Assembly (NCBI GenBank): GCA_934654515.1
Contig: CAKUGA010000014.1
Coordinates: 1-29,347, forward strand
Length of the DNA stretch: 29,347 nucleotides
Direction: 5' to 3'
Origin: an uncultured Collinsella sp.
GTDB taxonomy: Bacteria > Actinomycetota > Coriobacteriia > Coriobacteriales > Coriobacteriaceae
Program-made: the position numbers and the translations under genes
Notes under the pieces: generated by a model
What the model was told of the DNA's origin: nothing
Seen by the model: only the letters and a program-made list of their open reading frames with translations
Database searches by the model: none
Shown: piece by piece, positions 7,125-16,300 of the stretch
Layout of the letters: every line of letters starts with the position of its first letter
How positions within the stretch are numbered: position 1 is the first letter of the stretch

Positions 7125-7151
7125 CAATTGAGCTATAACGTTAAACAATTG
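7125..7151. promoter_or_regulatory. Candidate operator ahead of the hydrogenase operon
   Basis: Two CAATTG palindromes at 7125-7130 and 7146-7151 flank TATAAC (7134-7139, a possible -10) and AACGTT. Centres are 21 bp apart. The site is 29-55 bp before the operon start. No good -35 is found at the expected distance, so an activator-dependent promoter is possible. No sigma-54 type -24/-12 element is evident in the 287-bp leader. Confidence 0.3.
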
Positions 7152-7179
7152 CAGCGTTTTTGCATGGGGGAGCGATGGT

Positions 7180-10062
7180 ATGACGCTACTGTATTTCCTT
7201 ACCCTGTTTCCGCTGGTACCGGCACTGGGCATGCTGCTCGCGCGCGGTGACCGCGCCCGCGATGCGGTGGGGCTCATAGGCTCCGGCATCATTATGGCGG
7301 TGACAGTTGTAGTCGCCGTCATGTTTTTTGGCACGGGTCCGCAGAGCTTTGAGGTTGCCCCCGGCACCTCGTCTACGCTCTCGACCATCATCTCCGCCAT
7401 CGACGTGATCTTGTGCGACGTCATCCTGTACAACGCGCGCAAATTTAAGAGCACGCTCGCCACGGTGCTCGGCACAGTCCAGCTGGTGGGCTCGTTCGCC
7501 TTTGCGGCCATGGCGTCGCCTGCGGTCGAGGTCGTCACCGCCACGCCTCTCTACCTGGACTACATGAGCGTGATCATGGTGCTCGCCGTCGGCATCGTCG
7601 GCAGCCTGATCTGCGTGTATGCCCTGGGCTACATGAAGGACTTCCAGGCCCACGACGAGCACGAGGCAGCGCTGCGCGGGCAGACCGCGCCCGACCGTCG
7701 CCCGCAGTTCCTGGCGCTTATGTTCCTGTTCCTCTCGGCCATGTTCGTCATCGTGACGAGCGACAACCTGGAGTGGCTGTTCTGCGGTTGGGAAATCACC
7801 ACCGTGTGCTCGTTCCTTATGATTGGCTACACGCGCACGCCCGAGGCCATCAAAAACGCCTTTACCCAGATCATCCTCAACATGCTGGGCGGCATCGCGT
7901 TTTTGGCCGGACTCATGTACCTGCACGTTAACGGCATGCCGCTGACCATCTCGGGCATGATCGAGCTTTCCGGCGCCGGCACCGCGCAGTCCGCGCTGCT
8001 GGTGATGCCGGTCGTCCTGCTGTCGCTCGCCGCCCTCACCAAGGCCGCGCAGATGCCGTTCCACACCTGGCTGCTCGGCGCCATGGTCGCCCCCACGCCC
8101 ACGAGCGCCCTGCTGCACTCGTCCACCATGGTCAAGGCCGGCGTGTTCCTCATGGTCAAGCTCAGCCCGCTCTACGCCACCTATCCCGTGACGGGCTTTA
8201 TGGTCACGAGCGTGGGTGCCATCACGTTTTTGCTCGCCGCCCTCATGGCGATCTCGCAGAGCAACGCCAAGCGTGTGCTTGCGTATTCCACCATCTCCAA
8301 CCTGGGCCTCATCAGCGCCTGCCTGGGTGTCGGCGCGCCCGAGGCCGTGTGGGCCGCCATCTTCCTGATTCTGTTCCACACGGTGGCCAAGTCACTGTTG
8401 TTCCTGTGCGTGGGCACCGCCGAGCACCATATCGGCAGCCGCAACATCGAGGACATGGACGGCATGTTCAGCCGCATGCCGCACCTGACGCGCCTGATGA
8501 TGCTGGGCATTATGGGCATGTTCGTGGCGCCGTTTGGCATGCTCGTGTCCAAGTGGGGTGCCTTGGTGGCGTTCGCGCAGACTGGCAACGTGCTCATGAT
8601 CATGGTGCTTGCCTTTGGCTCGGCCGCGACGTTCTTCTTCTGGGGCAAGTGGCTTGCCAAGCTTTCGGGCGTCGACCCCACGGCTCAAAACGTCGAGGTC
8701 AATGTCCATAAGACCGAATGGATGGCCCTCAACACCATCGCTGCGCTGCTGATTCTGTGCTGCGTGGCGTTCCCGATTATCTCGAGCGGTCTGGTGTCGC
8801 CTTACTTGGCCATGGTGTTTGGCCGCGTGCCGCACGTTATTGGCAAGGACGCCATGTATCTGATGGTGGTTATCGTGGCGTTTATCGCCGTGGTGCTGCT
8901 GACTTCATTCCGCGTGAGCAACAAACCGCACGTAAACGTATATCTTTCGGGTGTGGGAACTGACAATTACCGCCATTTCCGCGGCTCGATGGGACGCGAG
9001 GTGAAGGCCGAAAAGCGCAATTGGTACTCGGTGGACGCCCTTGGCGAGAAGCGTATTGGCCCCGCGGGTAGCGTCGTGTGCTGCGCCATCATTCTGTTTG
9101 CGCTGCTGTGCTGCGCGTGGATTGGGCCCGAGCGGCTTGCCATGAGCGCGCCCTCGGTGCTGCGCGGTAAGTATTTCGAAGGTTCGGGTGTCGTGGGCAT
9201 ATTTATTGGCACCGTGGCGTTTGCCCTGCTGGCGCCGCTTGTGGGCGGCCTGATCGACGGCGTTGACCGCAAACTTTCGGCTCGCATGCAGGGCCGCGTG
9301 GGCCCGCGCCTGCTGCAGCCCTTCTACGACGTTGCCAAGCTGCTGCGCAAGGCCCCTGCCAGCGTAAACACCATGGACGATACCTATATGGCATGCGCGC
9401 TCATCTTTACCGTGGTGGGCGGCGGCATCTTTGTGTCGGGTTCCAACACGCTGCTGTGCGCCTTTATGGTTACGCTCGCCGCGATCTTTGTGGTGCTGGC
9501 GTCCGCCTCGACGCAAAGCCCGTTTGCGCAGGTCGGCGCCGACCGCGAGCTGCTACAGGTTATGAGCTACGAGCCCGCCGTTCTGCTGATGAGCGTGGGT
9601 CTGTACCTTGCCACCGACAGCTTCGATTCCATCGCCGTGACGGGGCAGTCGGCCCCCATCATCGTGTACAGCGCGCCCATTTTCCTCGCGCTGCTCGCGG
9701 TGCTTACCATCAAGCTGCGCAAGTCGCCGTTCGATCTTTCGTACTCGCATCACGCGCATCAGGAGATTGTCCAGGGCGTTGCCACCGAGATGAGCGGCAG
9801 CACGCTGGCCAAGATGACCCTTATGCACTGGTGCGAGACCGTGCTGTTTTTGATGTGGGTGGGCATGTTTTTTGTCTGGGACAACCCGGTGAGCTGGGTG
9901 GTTGCCCTGGTCGTGATGGTCGCGACGTATTTTGTCGAGGTACTGATCGATAACACCTTCGCCCGTAGCACCTGGCGCAGCTGCTTTAAGCTCGGCTGGG
10001 GCGTGGCGCTGGTGTTTGGCCTGCTCAACCTTATGCCCATCCTCGTCGACGTGTTTATTTAG
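7180..10062 (+). CDS. Fused ion-translocating membrane subunit: EchA/HyfB (NuoL-like) joined to EchB/HycD (NuoH-like)
   Basis: 960-residue polytopic membrane protein. Residues 1 to about 620 are an Mrp/NuoL-type antiporter module, with LFCGWEITTVCSFLMIGY near 196-213 and a KAAQMPFHTWL segment followed by PTPTSALLHSSTMVKAG around 290-320. From about 670 to the end it is a NuoH/HycD module, with MQGRVGPRLLQPFYDVAKLL around 698-717, an acidic ADRELLQVMSYEP loop near 787-799 and KSPFDLSYSHHAHQEIVQG near 848-866. These are separate genes in E. coli hyc/hyf and archaeal ech operons; here one frame runs through with no stop or start between. GGGGGAG lies 7 bases before ATG 7180. It is the first gene of the operon. 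The role is to couple electron flow in the hydrogenase arm to H+ or Na+ movement. Confidence 0.92.
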   Translation: MTLLYFLTLFPLVPALGMLLARGDRARDAVGLIGSGIIMAVTVVVAVMFFGTGPQSFEVAPGTSSTLSTIISAIDVILCDVILYNARKFKSTLATVLGTVQLVGSFAFAAMASPAVEVVTATPLYLDYMSVIMVLAVGIVGSLICVYALGYMKDFQAHDEHEAALRGQTAPDRRPQFLALMFLFLSAMFVIVTSDNLEWLFCGWEITTVCSFLMIGYTRTPEAIKNAFTQIILNMLGGIAFLAGLMYLHVNGMPLTISGMIELSGAGTAQSALLVMPVVLLSLAALTKAAQMPFHTWLLGAMVAPTPTSALLHSSTMVKAGVFLMVKLSPLYATYPVTGFMVTSVGAITFLLAALMAISQSNAKRVLAYSTISNLGLISACLGVGAPEAVWAAIFLILFHTVAKSLLFLCVGTAEHHIGSRNIEDMDGMFSRMPHLTRLMMLGIMGMFVAPFGMLVSKWGALVAFAQTGNVLMIMVLAFGSAATFFFWGKWLAKLSGVDPTAQNVEVNVHKTEWMALNTIAALLILCCVAFPIISSGLVSPYLAMVFGRVPHVIGKDAMYLMVVIVAFIAVVLLTSFRVSNKPHVNVYLSGVGTDNYRHFRGSMGREVKAEKRNWYSVDALGEKRIGPAGSVVCCAIILFALLCCAWIGPERLAMSAPSVLRGKYFEGSGVVGIFIGTVAFALLAPLVGGLIDGVDRKLSARMQGRVGPRLLQPFYDVAKLLRKAPASVNTMDDTYMACALIFTVVGGGIFVSGSNTLLCAFMVTLAAIFVVLASASTQSPFAQVGADRELLQVMSYEPAVLLMSVGLYLATDSFDSIAVTGQSAPIIVYSAPIFLALLAVLTIKLRKSPFDLSYSHHAHQEIVQGVATEMSGSTLAKMTLMHWCETVLFLMWVGMFFVWDNPVSWVVALVVMVATYFVEVLIDNTFARSTWRSCFKLGWGVALVFGLLNLMPILVDVFI

Positions 10063-10074
10063 GAGGCGGCATCC

Positions 10075-10668
10075 ATGGATCATAAAATGTCGCGCTCGCC
10101 GTGGGTTATTCATTACGACGGCTCGAGCTGCAACGGATGCGATATCGAGGTGCTGGCCTCGCTCACGCCGCTGTTCGATGCGGAGCGTTTTGGCGTAGTC
10201 AACACCGGCAACCCCAAGCATGCGGATATCTTTTTGGTGACGGGTTCGGTCAACGCACAGAATCTGCCCGTCGTGCGCCAGATCTACAACCAGATGCTCG
10301 AGCCCAAGTGCGTGGTGGCGTGCGGTATTTGCGCGTGCTCGGGCGGCGTGTTCCGCGATGCGTACAACGTGATCGGCGGCGTGGACCGCGCGATCCCCGT
10401 GGACGTGTACGCGCCCGGGTGCGCCATTCGCCCCGAGACCGTGATCGATGCCATTGTGGAGGCGTGCGGCATTCTGGACCGGAAAGAGGCCGTGATGCGT
10501 GCTGGCGGCGACCCGCTTTCCGTGGGCGGGGCTGCTACCTGGGACGGTGGCGTTGAGCTGGGCGAGGACGGGTTTGTGGCCGCTGCGGAGGCTGGGGCTG
10601 GGGCCGTCGACGCGCCCGCGGTTGGCGGCACGTCCGACGCGCCCGCCACTGCAAAGGAGGCCGAGTAA
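10075..10668 (+). CDS. Group 4 [NiFe] hydrogenase small subunit (EchC/HycG, NuoB-like)
   Basis: 197 residues. The N-terminal 145 match the NuoB/HycG fold, which carries the 4Fe-4S cluster closest to the active site: SSCNGCDIE (C19, C22), VACGICACSGG (C83, C86, C88) and APGCAIRPE (C116). The last 50 residues are an Ala/Gly/Asp-rich tail not expected in the family. AGGAGG at the end of the previous gene lies 8 bases before ATG 10075; MSRSPW at residue 5 is an alternative start. The stop overlaps the next start by one base (TAATG at 10666-10670), so translation is coupled. It should pass electrons from the ferredoxin-like subunit to the nickel site of the large subunit. Confidence 0.93.
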   Translation: MDHKMSRSPWVIHYDGSSCNGCDIEVLASLTPLFDAERFGVVNTGNPKHADIFLVTGSVNAQNLPVVRQIYNQMLEPKCVVACGICACSGGVFRDAYNVIGGVDRAIPVDVYAPGCAIRPETVIDAIVEACGILDRKEAVMRAGGDPLSVGGAATWDGGVELGEDGFVAAAEAGAGAVDAPAVGGTSDAPATAKEAE

Positions 10669-11384
10669 TGCAAAAGGCTATCTATACCACCGTTGGGATC
10701 GACGAGCTCCTGTCGCATGTTCAGACGCTCAAGGGCGTCGACGCGCGCTTTGTGCAAATGCACGCCGAGCGCAACGTCGACGACGGCATGTATCGTCTGG
10801 TCTATACGTTTATCAACGTTCGTGCTGCTCAGAAACATATTGCGCGGGACGGCAGCTATGCGATTGAGAATCTGGTGGCTGAGGGCATCGACCGGTACCA
10901 GGAGATTCCGTCCATCAGCTCGTATTATCCGGCGGTGTTTCCGTTTGAGAATGAGGCGCACGACCTGTTTGGTCTTGCCATCACCGATATGCAGATCGAC
11001 TTTAAGGGCTTTTTCTACCAGGTCTCGACCGCTGAACCCATGAGCGTTATCACGCCCGAGGTGAAGGCTGCGCGTGAGAAGGCCATGAAGGTCCGCGCGG
11101 CTGCCGAGGCTAAGGCGCGCAAGGCCGCTGCCGAGAAGGCCGCCGCGGCTGCGGCTGCTGCAGGGGAGGGCGTTGCGGGCGCCGGCGATGCCGCGGGCGC
11201 CGCCGCTCAGCCCGCTGCGGCTGCCGGCTCCGATGCTCAGCATGACGAGGCCGCGGCCAAGGCCGCACTTAAAGCCGCCGAGATGGAGGCAAAGCTCGCC
11301 GCCATGGATCCCGAGAAAGCGGCCAAGGTCCGCGCGGCGCTTGCCGCCAAGGCCGCCCGCGACAAGCAGAAAAAGGAGGCGTAA
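10668..11384 (+). CDS. NuoC-like 30-kDa subunit (EchD) with long Ala/Lys-rich tail
   Basis: 238 residues. Residues 1 to about 125 are the NuoC/EchD domain, including ISSYYPAVFPFENEAHDLFGL at 83-103 in two overlapping blocks, which matches the 30-kDa subunit signature. The rest, about 110 residues, is a low-complexity tail of Ala, Lys, Glu and Gly (for example AKARKAAAEKAAAAAAAAGE), predicted helical and possibly coiled-coil at both ends. Known EchD proteins are near the length of the first domain alone. The tail begins right after the core domain and remains in frame up to TAA 11384, followed by the large subunit 5 bases later. The domain is separate from the large subunit, as in Ech and Coo enzymes and unlike HycE. 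Its role is structural. Confidence 0.88.
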   Translation: MQKAIYTTVGIDELLSHVQTLKGVDARFVQMHAERNVDDGMYRLVYTFINVRAAQKHIARDGSYAIENLVAEGIDRYQEIPSISSYYPAVFPFENEAHDLFGLAITDMQIDFKGFFYQVSTAEPMSVITPEVKAAREKAMKVRAAAEAKARKAAAEKAAAAAAAAGEGVAGAGDAAGAAAQPAAAAGSDAQHDEAAAKAALKAAEMEAKLAAMDPEKAAKVRAALAAKAARDKQKKEA

Positions 11385-11389
11385 GGTCC

Positions 11390-12478
11390 ATGGCACATCG
11401 CTCCGTTATTCCGTTTGGCCCGCAGCACCCGGTGCTGCCCGAGCCGCTTCATCTGGACCTGGTGATCGAGGACGACCGCGTCATCGAGGCAATTCCGCAG
11501 ATCGGCTTTGTGCACCGCGGACTCGAGAAGCTCACCGAAAAGCGCGACATGTATCAGTTTGGCTACATCGCCGAGCGCATCTGCGGCATCTGCGCCGTGG
11601 GCCACAGTTGCGGCTATGCCAGCGCCTGCGAGCGTATGCTTGACATCGAGGTGCCCGGCCGTGTGCAGTATATTCGCACCATTTTGCACGAGCTTTCGCG
11701 CATCCACTCGCATCTGCTGTGGCTAGGCCTGCTCGCCGACGCCTTTGGTTTTGAGGCGCTGTTCTATCGTTCGTGGACCCTGCGCGAGCAGATTCTCAAG
11801 ATCTTTGAAAGTACGTGCGGCGGCCGCGTGATTCTGTCGATTAACGAGATCGGCGGCCTTAAGCACGACATTGAGGACTCCGAGCTGGCGGGCATTGTCC
11901 AGACACTCGATGCCATGCGTCCCGACTACGAGGTCCTGGTGCATACGTTTTTGGACGACGACAGCTGCGGCGAGCGTCTGCATGGCGTGGGCGTGATCAG
12001 CAAGAAGGACGCGCTGGAGCTTTCGATGGTCGGCCCGTTTGGGCGCGCCTCGGGCGTGGACTATGACGTGCGCATGTTTGGCGACGGCGCCTATGCGGAC
12101 CTGGCTGCGTTTGAGCCAATTGTCGCTACCGATGGCGACTGCTATGCCCGCTGCCAGGTGCGTTGCGCCGAGGTCATGCAGGCTATGGACATTATCAAGG
12201 AGCTTGTGGGCAAGATTCCGCACGACGGTATCGGCGGGCGTACCAAGCTCACGCCGGCCGACGGCGCGCGCGGCGAGGTTGTGATTGAGCAACCGCGCGG
12301 CGAGGCGTACTACTATGTGCGCGGCAACGGCACCAAGAACCTGGACCGCTTCCGCGTGCGCACGCCGACGTCGCAGAACCTGGCTGGTCTGACGCATGCG
12401 CTGCAGGGCGTGCTCATCGCCAACGTGCCCATGATTATCCTGACCATCGACCCCTGCATTAGCTGCACGGAAAGGTAG
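11390..12478 (+). CDS. Group 4 [NiFe] hydrogenase large catalytic subunit (EchE, NuoD-like)
   Basis: 362 residues carrying the Ni-Fe centre that reduces protons to H2 or oxidises H2. Both nickel motifs are intact: ERICGICAVGHS with C65 and C68, and DPCISCTER with C356 and C359. GPQHPVLPEPLHLDL at the N-terminus and ELSRIHSHLLWLG further on are family landmarks. The protein ends at the R of DPCISCTER, so it lacks the C-terminal extension that HycI-type proteases remove from most [NiFe] large subunits. This absence is known for some group 4 enzymes such as CooH and some EchE. AAGGAGG near 11374-11380 serves ATG 11390. The length matches EchE rather than HycE, which carries a fused NuoC domain. 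Confidence 0.95.
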   Translation: MAHRSVIPFGPQHPVLPEPLHLDLVIEDDRVIEAIPQIGFVHRGLEKLTEKRDMYQFGYIAERICGICAVGHSCGYASACERMLDIEVPGRVQYIRTILHELSRIHSHLLWLGLLADAFGFEALFYRSWTLREQILKIFESTCGGRVILSINEIGGLKHDIEDSELAGIVQTLDAMRPDYEVLVHTFLDDDSCGERLHGVGVISKKDALELSMVGPFGRASGVDYDVRMFGDGAYADLAAFEPIVATDGDCYARCQVRCAEVMQAMDIIKELVGKIPHDGIGGRTKLTPADGARGEVVIEQPRGEAYYYVRGNGTKNLDRFRVRTPTSQNLAGLTHALQGVLIANVPMIILTIDPCISCTER

Positions 12479-12485
12479 GCGCGGC

Positions 12486-12827
12486 ATGAGTTTACTGACA
12501 TTTGCCAAGACGGCCTTGGGTTCTATGGTCAAGCAGCCGGTGACGGTGTGCTATCCGCAGGAGAAGCTTGCGGCACCGGAGCGCCTGCGTGGGCATATCG
12601 TAAATGACATGGACATATGCATTTGTTGCGGCATGTGCGCGCGTCGTTGCCCGGCGGGCGCACTCGCGGTCGATCGCAAGGGAGGAACGTGGTCGATTGA
12701 CCCGTATGCCTGCGTGGTATGCGGCGAGTGCATCGAGAGCTGCCCCAAACACTGCCTGACTATGGACACCGCCCGCACTCCAGTCGCAGCGGACAAGACT
12801 CCCACGGTAGAAACCAAGCCGGAATAG
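12486..12827 (+). CDS. 2x[4Fe-4S] ferredoxin-like subunit (EchF/HycF, NuoI-like)
   Basis: 113 residues with two classical cluster motifs: C45-x2-C48-x2-C51-x3-C55-P and C76-x2-C79-x2-C82-x3-C86-P. An extra cysteine, C47, lies inside the first motif. The N-terminal MSLLTFAKTALGSMVKQPVT resembles the amphipathic helix of NuoI/HycF that lies on the membrane subunit. As in Ech, it probably accepts electrons from soluble ferredoxin and hands them to the small subunit. It is the last operon gene, 7 bases after the large-subunit stop, and completes a set of all six Ech homologues in echABCDEF order. No formate dehydrogenase, hyp maturation gene or nickel transporter is in the window. Confidence 0.93.
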   Translation: MSLLTFAKTALGSMVKQPVTVCYPQEKLAAPERLRGHIVNDMDICICCGMCARRCPAGALAVDRKGGTWSIDPYACVVCGECIESCPKHCLTMDTARTPVAADKTPTVETKPE

Positions 12828-12848
12828 CACTGGAATAGAGCTGGAATA

Positions 12849-12882
12849 GGGGCCGATGGGGCAAAAATGCCCCACCGGCCCC
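12849..12882 (+). terminator. Strong hairpin after the hydrogenase operon
   Basis: Positions 12849-12855 pair with 12876-12882 and 12857-12863 pair with 12868-12874, with one mismatch between the two blocks and an A4 loop. The stem is very G-C rich, 21 bp after the ferredoxin subunit stop. No U-tract follows, so it may act as an RNA 3'-end stabiliser or a factor-assisted terminator. Confidence 0.65.
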
Positions 12883-12913
12883 GCGCTTGAACGCACAGGC
12901 GAGCCGCCGCGAA

Positions 12914-13091
12914 CAAAACTATGCCGGTTTACTACGATAAATCGCCTACCCCCAACCACACCGCATTTGGCAAAATCAAAATCGCAGGTAGACGGCTTGC
13001 AGTTTTGCGAAAAAGTCACGCGTGGTCGGGGATCTCATTTTTATCGTAGTAAACCGGCATTGTTTTGAAATGACACCATATCCGTAACAGC
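12914..13091. repeat. Structured palindromic element, copy 1
   Basis: Outer arms 12914-12941 and 13040-13067 pair over 28 bp with one mismatch. A middle stem, 12950-12959 with 13022-13031, pairs with one mismatch, and a conserved CGCAGGTAGACGG block lies at 12983-12995. Similarity to copy 3 continues outside the hairpin through GTAACAGCC (ending 13091). It lies between the hydrogenase operon and the adhesin gene. Related copies are at 20031-20188 and 20284-20462. No coding frame is convincing. Confidence 0.85.
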
Positions 13092-13094
13092 CTC

Positions 13095-13131
13095 TGATCC
13101 CTCGGGGACGGAGGAAAACGGATCATTTTTT
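13095..13131. repeat. TGATCC...GGATCA repeat with T-run, copy 1
   Basis: TGATCC at 13095-13100 and GGATCA at 13120-13125 are inverted ends around a GGGGACGGAGGAAAAC core, followed by six T bases. The 28 bases 13103-13130 are identical to 20211-20238, where the element also follows a structured palindrome copy. The stem is short, so terminator activity is doubtful. Confidence 0.8.
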
Positions 13132-13175
13132 GCCTGATGGCTCCGAGTCGCACCCGTTTTCCTGCGAAAACGCCG

Positions 13176-13255
13176 TGTCTCAACTTTGGTGAGACATTTG
13201 TCTCACGCCCAAAACAGAATCTGGAACATGTGTCACCTGCCCAAAATGTGTCTCA
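13176..13255. promoter_or_regulatory. TGTCTCA motif cluster upstream of the adhesin gene
   Basis: TGTCTCA occurs at 13176-13182, 13199-13205 and 13249-13255, and its reverse complement at 13190-13196. The middle pair forms the palindrome GTGAGACATTTGTCTCAC (13189-13206). The cluster ends about 50 bp before the adhesin start. This is consistent with an operator for a dimeric regulator, but no promoter boxes are convincing. Confidence 0.5.
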
Positions 13256-13307
13256 TTTCGTAACTTTAGGCTGTTGCAAGGTCTGAGACCGCGAGAAGGG
13301 AGACGCG

Positions 13308-16300
13308 ATGAGTAAGTACACGAGGGGTCTCTTGGCGGTGATACTGGCCGTAGTGCTGGTGTTGCCGGCTGCGGCATTTGCCATGCTGCCCGAGGCCAAC
13401 GCCAGGTCCAGCACCGGAATGGACGGACCGACGGCGAGCAAAAAGATAGTCGACCCCGACACTACCGGCCGCTGGCAATACTGGGCGTCGGGCGGCGAGC
13501 AGGACCAGACGACACGTTATGTAGGCCGAATCTGGACGGACAAGACGGTCGAGCCCGCAGAGGACGAAAAGTCCGACTTTGTGACAACGCTCTCCACGAT
13601 GTCTTCGACTTCTGACACAACGTCGCTGGTCACTAAACCGCTCGATATCGTGATGGTGCTTGATGCCTCCGGGTCGATGGATGAGAGCATGGGCGGCAAC
13701 GATCAGACCAAACGCATCACCGCACTTAAGAACGCTGCCAGTTCCTTTATCGACGCCATTGCCGAGCAGAATGCAAAGATCGATGCTTCCAAGCAGCATC
13801 AGGTTGCCATCGTAAAGTTTGCGGGAAGTAGGGCTGATTGGGTCGGCAACGACACGTATTGGGAGTCGGGGTATAGGTACAACTACTCGCAGACCATGAA
13901 GAAGCTGACGCCCTGCACGGGCGATGACGCGACGAGCCTTAAGAGTACGGTCAACTCCATCAGTCCTAATGGCGCCACGCGCGCCGACTATGGCTTACAG
14001 CTGGCTGATGGGGTATTTTCGTCTGGTCGCGCCGACGCCAAGAAGATCGTTGTCTTCTTCGCTGATGGTTCACCTACGAGTTCTAGTGGATTCCAAGCAA
14101 GTGTTGCCGATAGCGCCGTCAAAAGCGCCAAGAGTCTCAAGAATAAAGGTGCCGACATTTATACGATCGGCATCTTTAATGGTGCGAATCCCGCTGCCGA
14201 TCCTACGAACTACTGGACGAGCAACGAAAACAAGTTCATGCACGCCGTGTCGAGCAACTATCCAAACGCCACGTCCTATACAACCAATGAGCTTGGTAAG
14301 CGCACCGAGAATTCCGATTTCTACAAGGCTGCGTCGAACGCCGATGAGCTCAAGAAGGTGTTTGATGATATCTCGAGCTCTATCACCTCGGGCAAGGGCT
14401 CTCCCACTCAGATCGAGGATGGTTACGACGAGAGCAAGTCCGGCTACATCACCTTCAGTGATGAACTGGGCGACTTTATGCAGGTCGATGCGTTTGTTAG
14501 CGCTCAGATTAATGGCGTCACCTTTGATGGGGCGACCAAGACAACCAAGGGCAATACGGACACGTACGAGTTTTCGGGCGTGGCCAGGGACCTGGTCATC
14601 ACCGTCGAGCGCTCTGCCAATGCGCAGCAGGGCGATATCGTGACGGTCAAGATTCCCGCATCGCTGATTCCGCTGATCCGCTATCACGTGGACATGGAAA
14701 ACGGGATCTTTGAGCGCACGTCACTCAATGACATCAAGCCTATTCAGATTAAATACACCTCGAGCGTCAAGGACGCCGCGCGTAACAACCTGTTTACGCC
14801 CGATGACGGACTCAAGAAGTATATCGAGAAACATAAGGGTGCCGACAACCAGACGGTCTACTTCCTGGCCAACAAGTGGTCGGGCGGCGAGCTGGGCGAT
14901 GTTGTCGCCGAGTTTGAGCCCGCCGATACCAACAGCTACTATTACTTCCAAAAAATCACGCCTATCTACACGGACAAGGAATGCACCCAGCGCGCGACGG
15001 TAAAGCCGCAGGGCAACGACGTCTATTACTACAAGGACGAGTTTGTGGCGATGGGCGCAAACGGCAAGCCGAAGGACGACTATGCCGTTGTGGAGTTTGA
15101 GGGGCACGAGATCGCCAGCTACGACGGCGCTCTGGTCAAAGATGACGGCTATTGGTCCTTTAATAAGGGAACCGCGCGCTTGGCCTATATCGACCAGCTG
15201 CATACCACCAAGGACGATGTGGAGGCGAACGGCAACAAGACCGAGACCGCGCGCGACGTGCTTAACCCCTGGTGGAATGACCTTTCCTCCGTTGCGACTT
15301 CCACGCACGTGCATTCGCACCTGGGCAACAACGGCAAGATTATCTTTAGCCTTGCAACCAAGCCGACAACGGTGGATACCAAGACTGACTTTGGTCTGAC
15401 CAAGGTGCTCGAGGGCCGCAAGTGGGCGGATACGGATGCGTTTGAGTTTGAGCTCTCCGCGACGTCCGACAACAATGCCCCGATGCCCGACCCCGCGACC
15501 GTAACTGTGACCAATGCCGATCTCGACAAGGGCAAGGCAGCCATTAACTTTGGCAAGATTACTTATGCCGAGCCGGGCGAGTACACCTATGAGGTCCGCG
15601 AGGTCAAGGGCGACGCCGGTGGCATTACCTACAGCAAGAACGTTGCCACGTTCAAGGTGACTGTGACGGTTAACGCCAAGGGCGAGCTTAAGGCCGACGT
15701 TGAAAAGACCTCGGGCGAGACCGAGTTCAAGAACACCTATAGCGTGAAGCCTGTCGAGGACCAGATCACCGCGACCAAGGTCCTGACCGGGCGCGACCTC
15801 AAGGAGGGCGAGTTCTCCTTCGAGCTCGTCGAGGGTGACAAGGTCGTCGCCAAGGGCACTAACGCTGCCGACGGCACGATTGCCATGGACAAGATCACTT
15901 ACGACAAGCCCGGCACCCACACCTACAAGCTGCGCGAGAAGCTTCCCAACGAAGCGGGGCTGAGCAACGGGATCACGTACGATAAGACGAGCTACACCAT
16001 CAAGACGAGCGTCATCGACAACGGCGACGGCACGCTTAAGGTGACCCATACGCTCGAGGGCACCGAGCCGGCACACTTTGAGAACAAGTACAATACAGCC
16101 CCGAACGAGTCCAGCGTCACCGACCAGATCATCGCGACCAAGTCCCTGACCGGCCGCGATCTCAAGGACGGCGAGTTCTCCTTCGAGCTCGTCGAGGGCG
16201 AGGGCGCCAAGGTCGTCGCCACCGGCACCAACGATGCCGACGGCAACATCAAGATGAGCACCGTGAAGTACGACAAGGCCGGAACGCACACCTACGCGCT

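Noticed and set aside
10668..12478. Formate hydrogenlyase (hyc/hyf) assignment of the operon
   Set aside because: NuoC and NuoD parts are separate, no formate dehydrogenase or HycB-type subunit is present, and gene order and lengths match Ech better.
12856..13068. Small plus-strand gene between the hydrogenase operon and the adhesin
   Set aside because: It lies across the terminator hairpin and the structured repeat copy 1, with no ribosome site or family resemblance.
13095..13131. Intrinsic terminator formed by the TGATCC...GGATCA repeat
   Set aside because: Only six base pairs close a 19-base loop, too weak to call a terminator despite the T-run; kept as a repeat.
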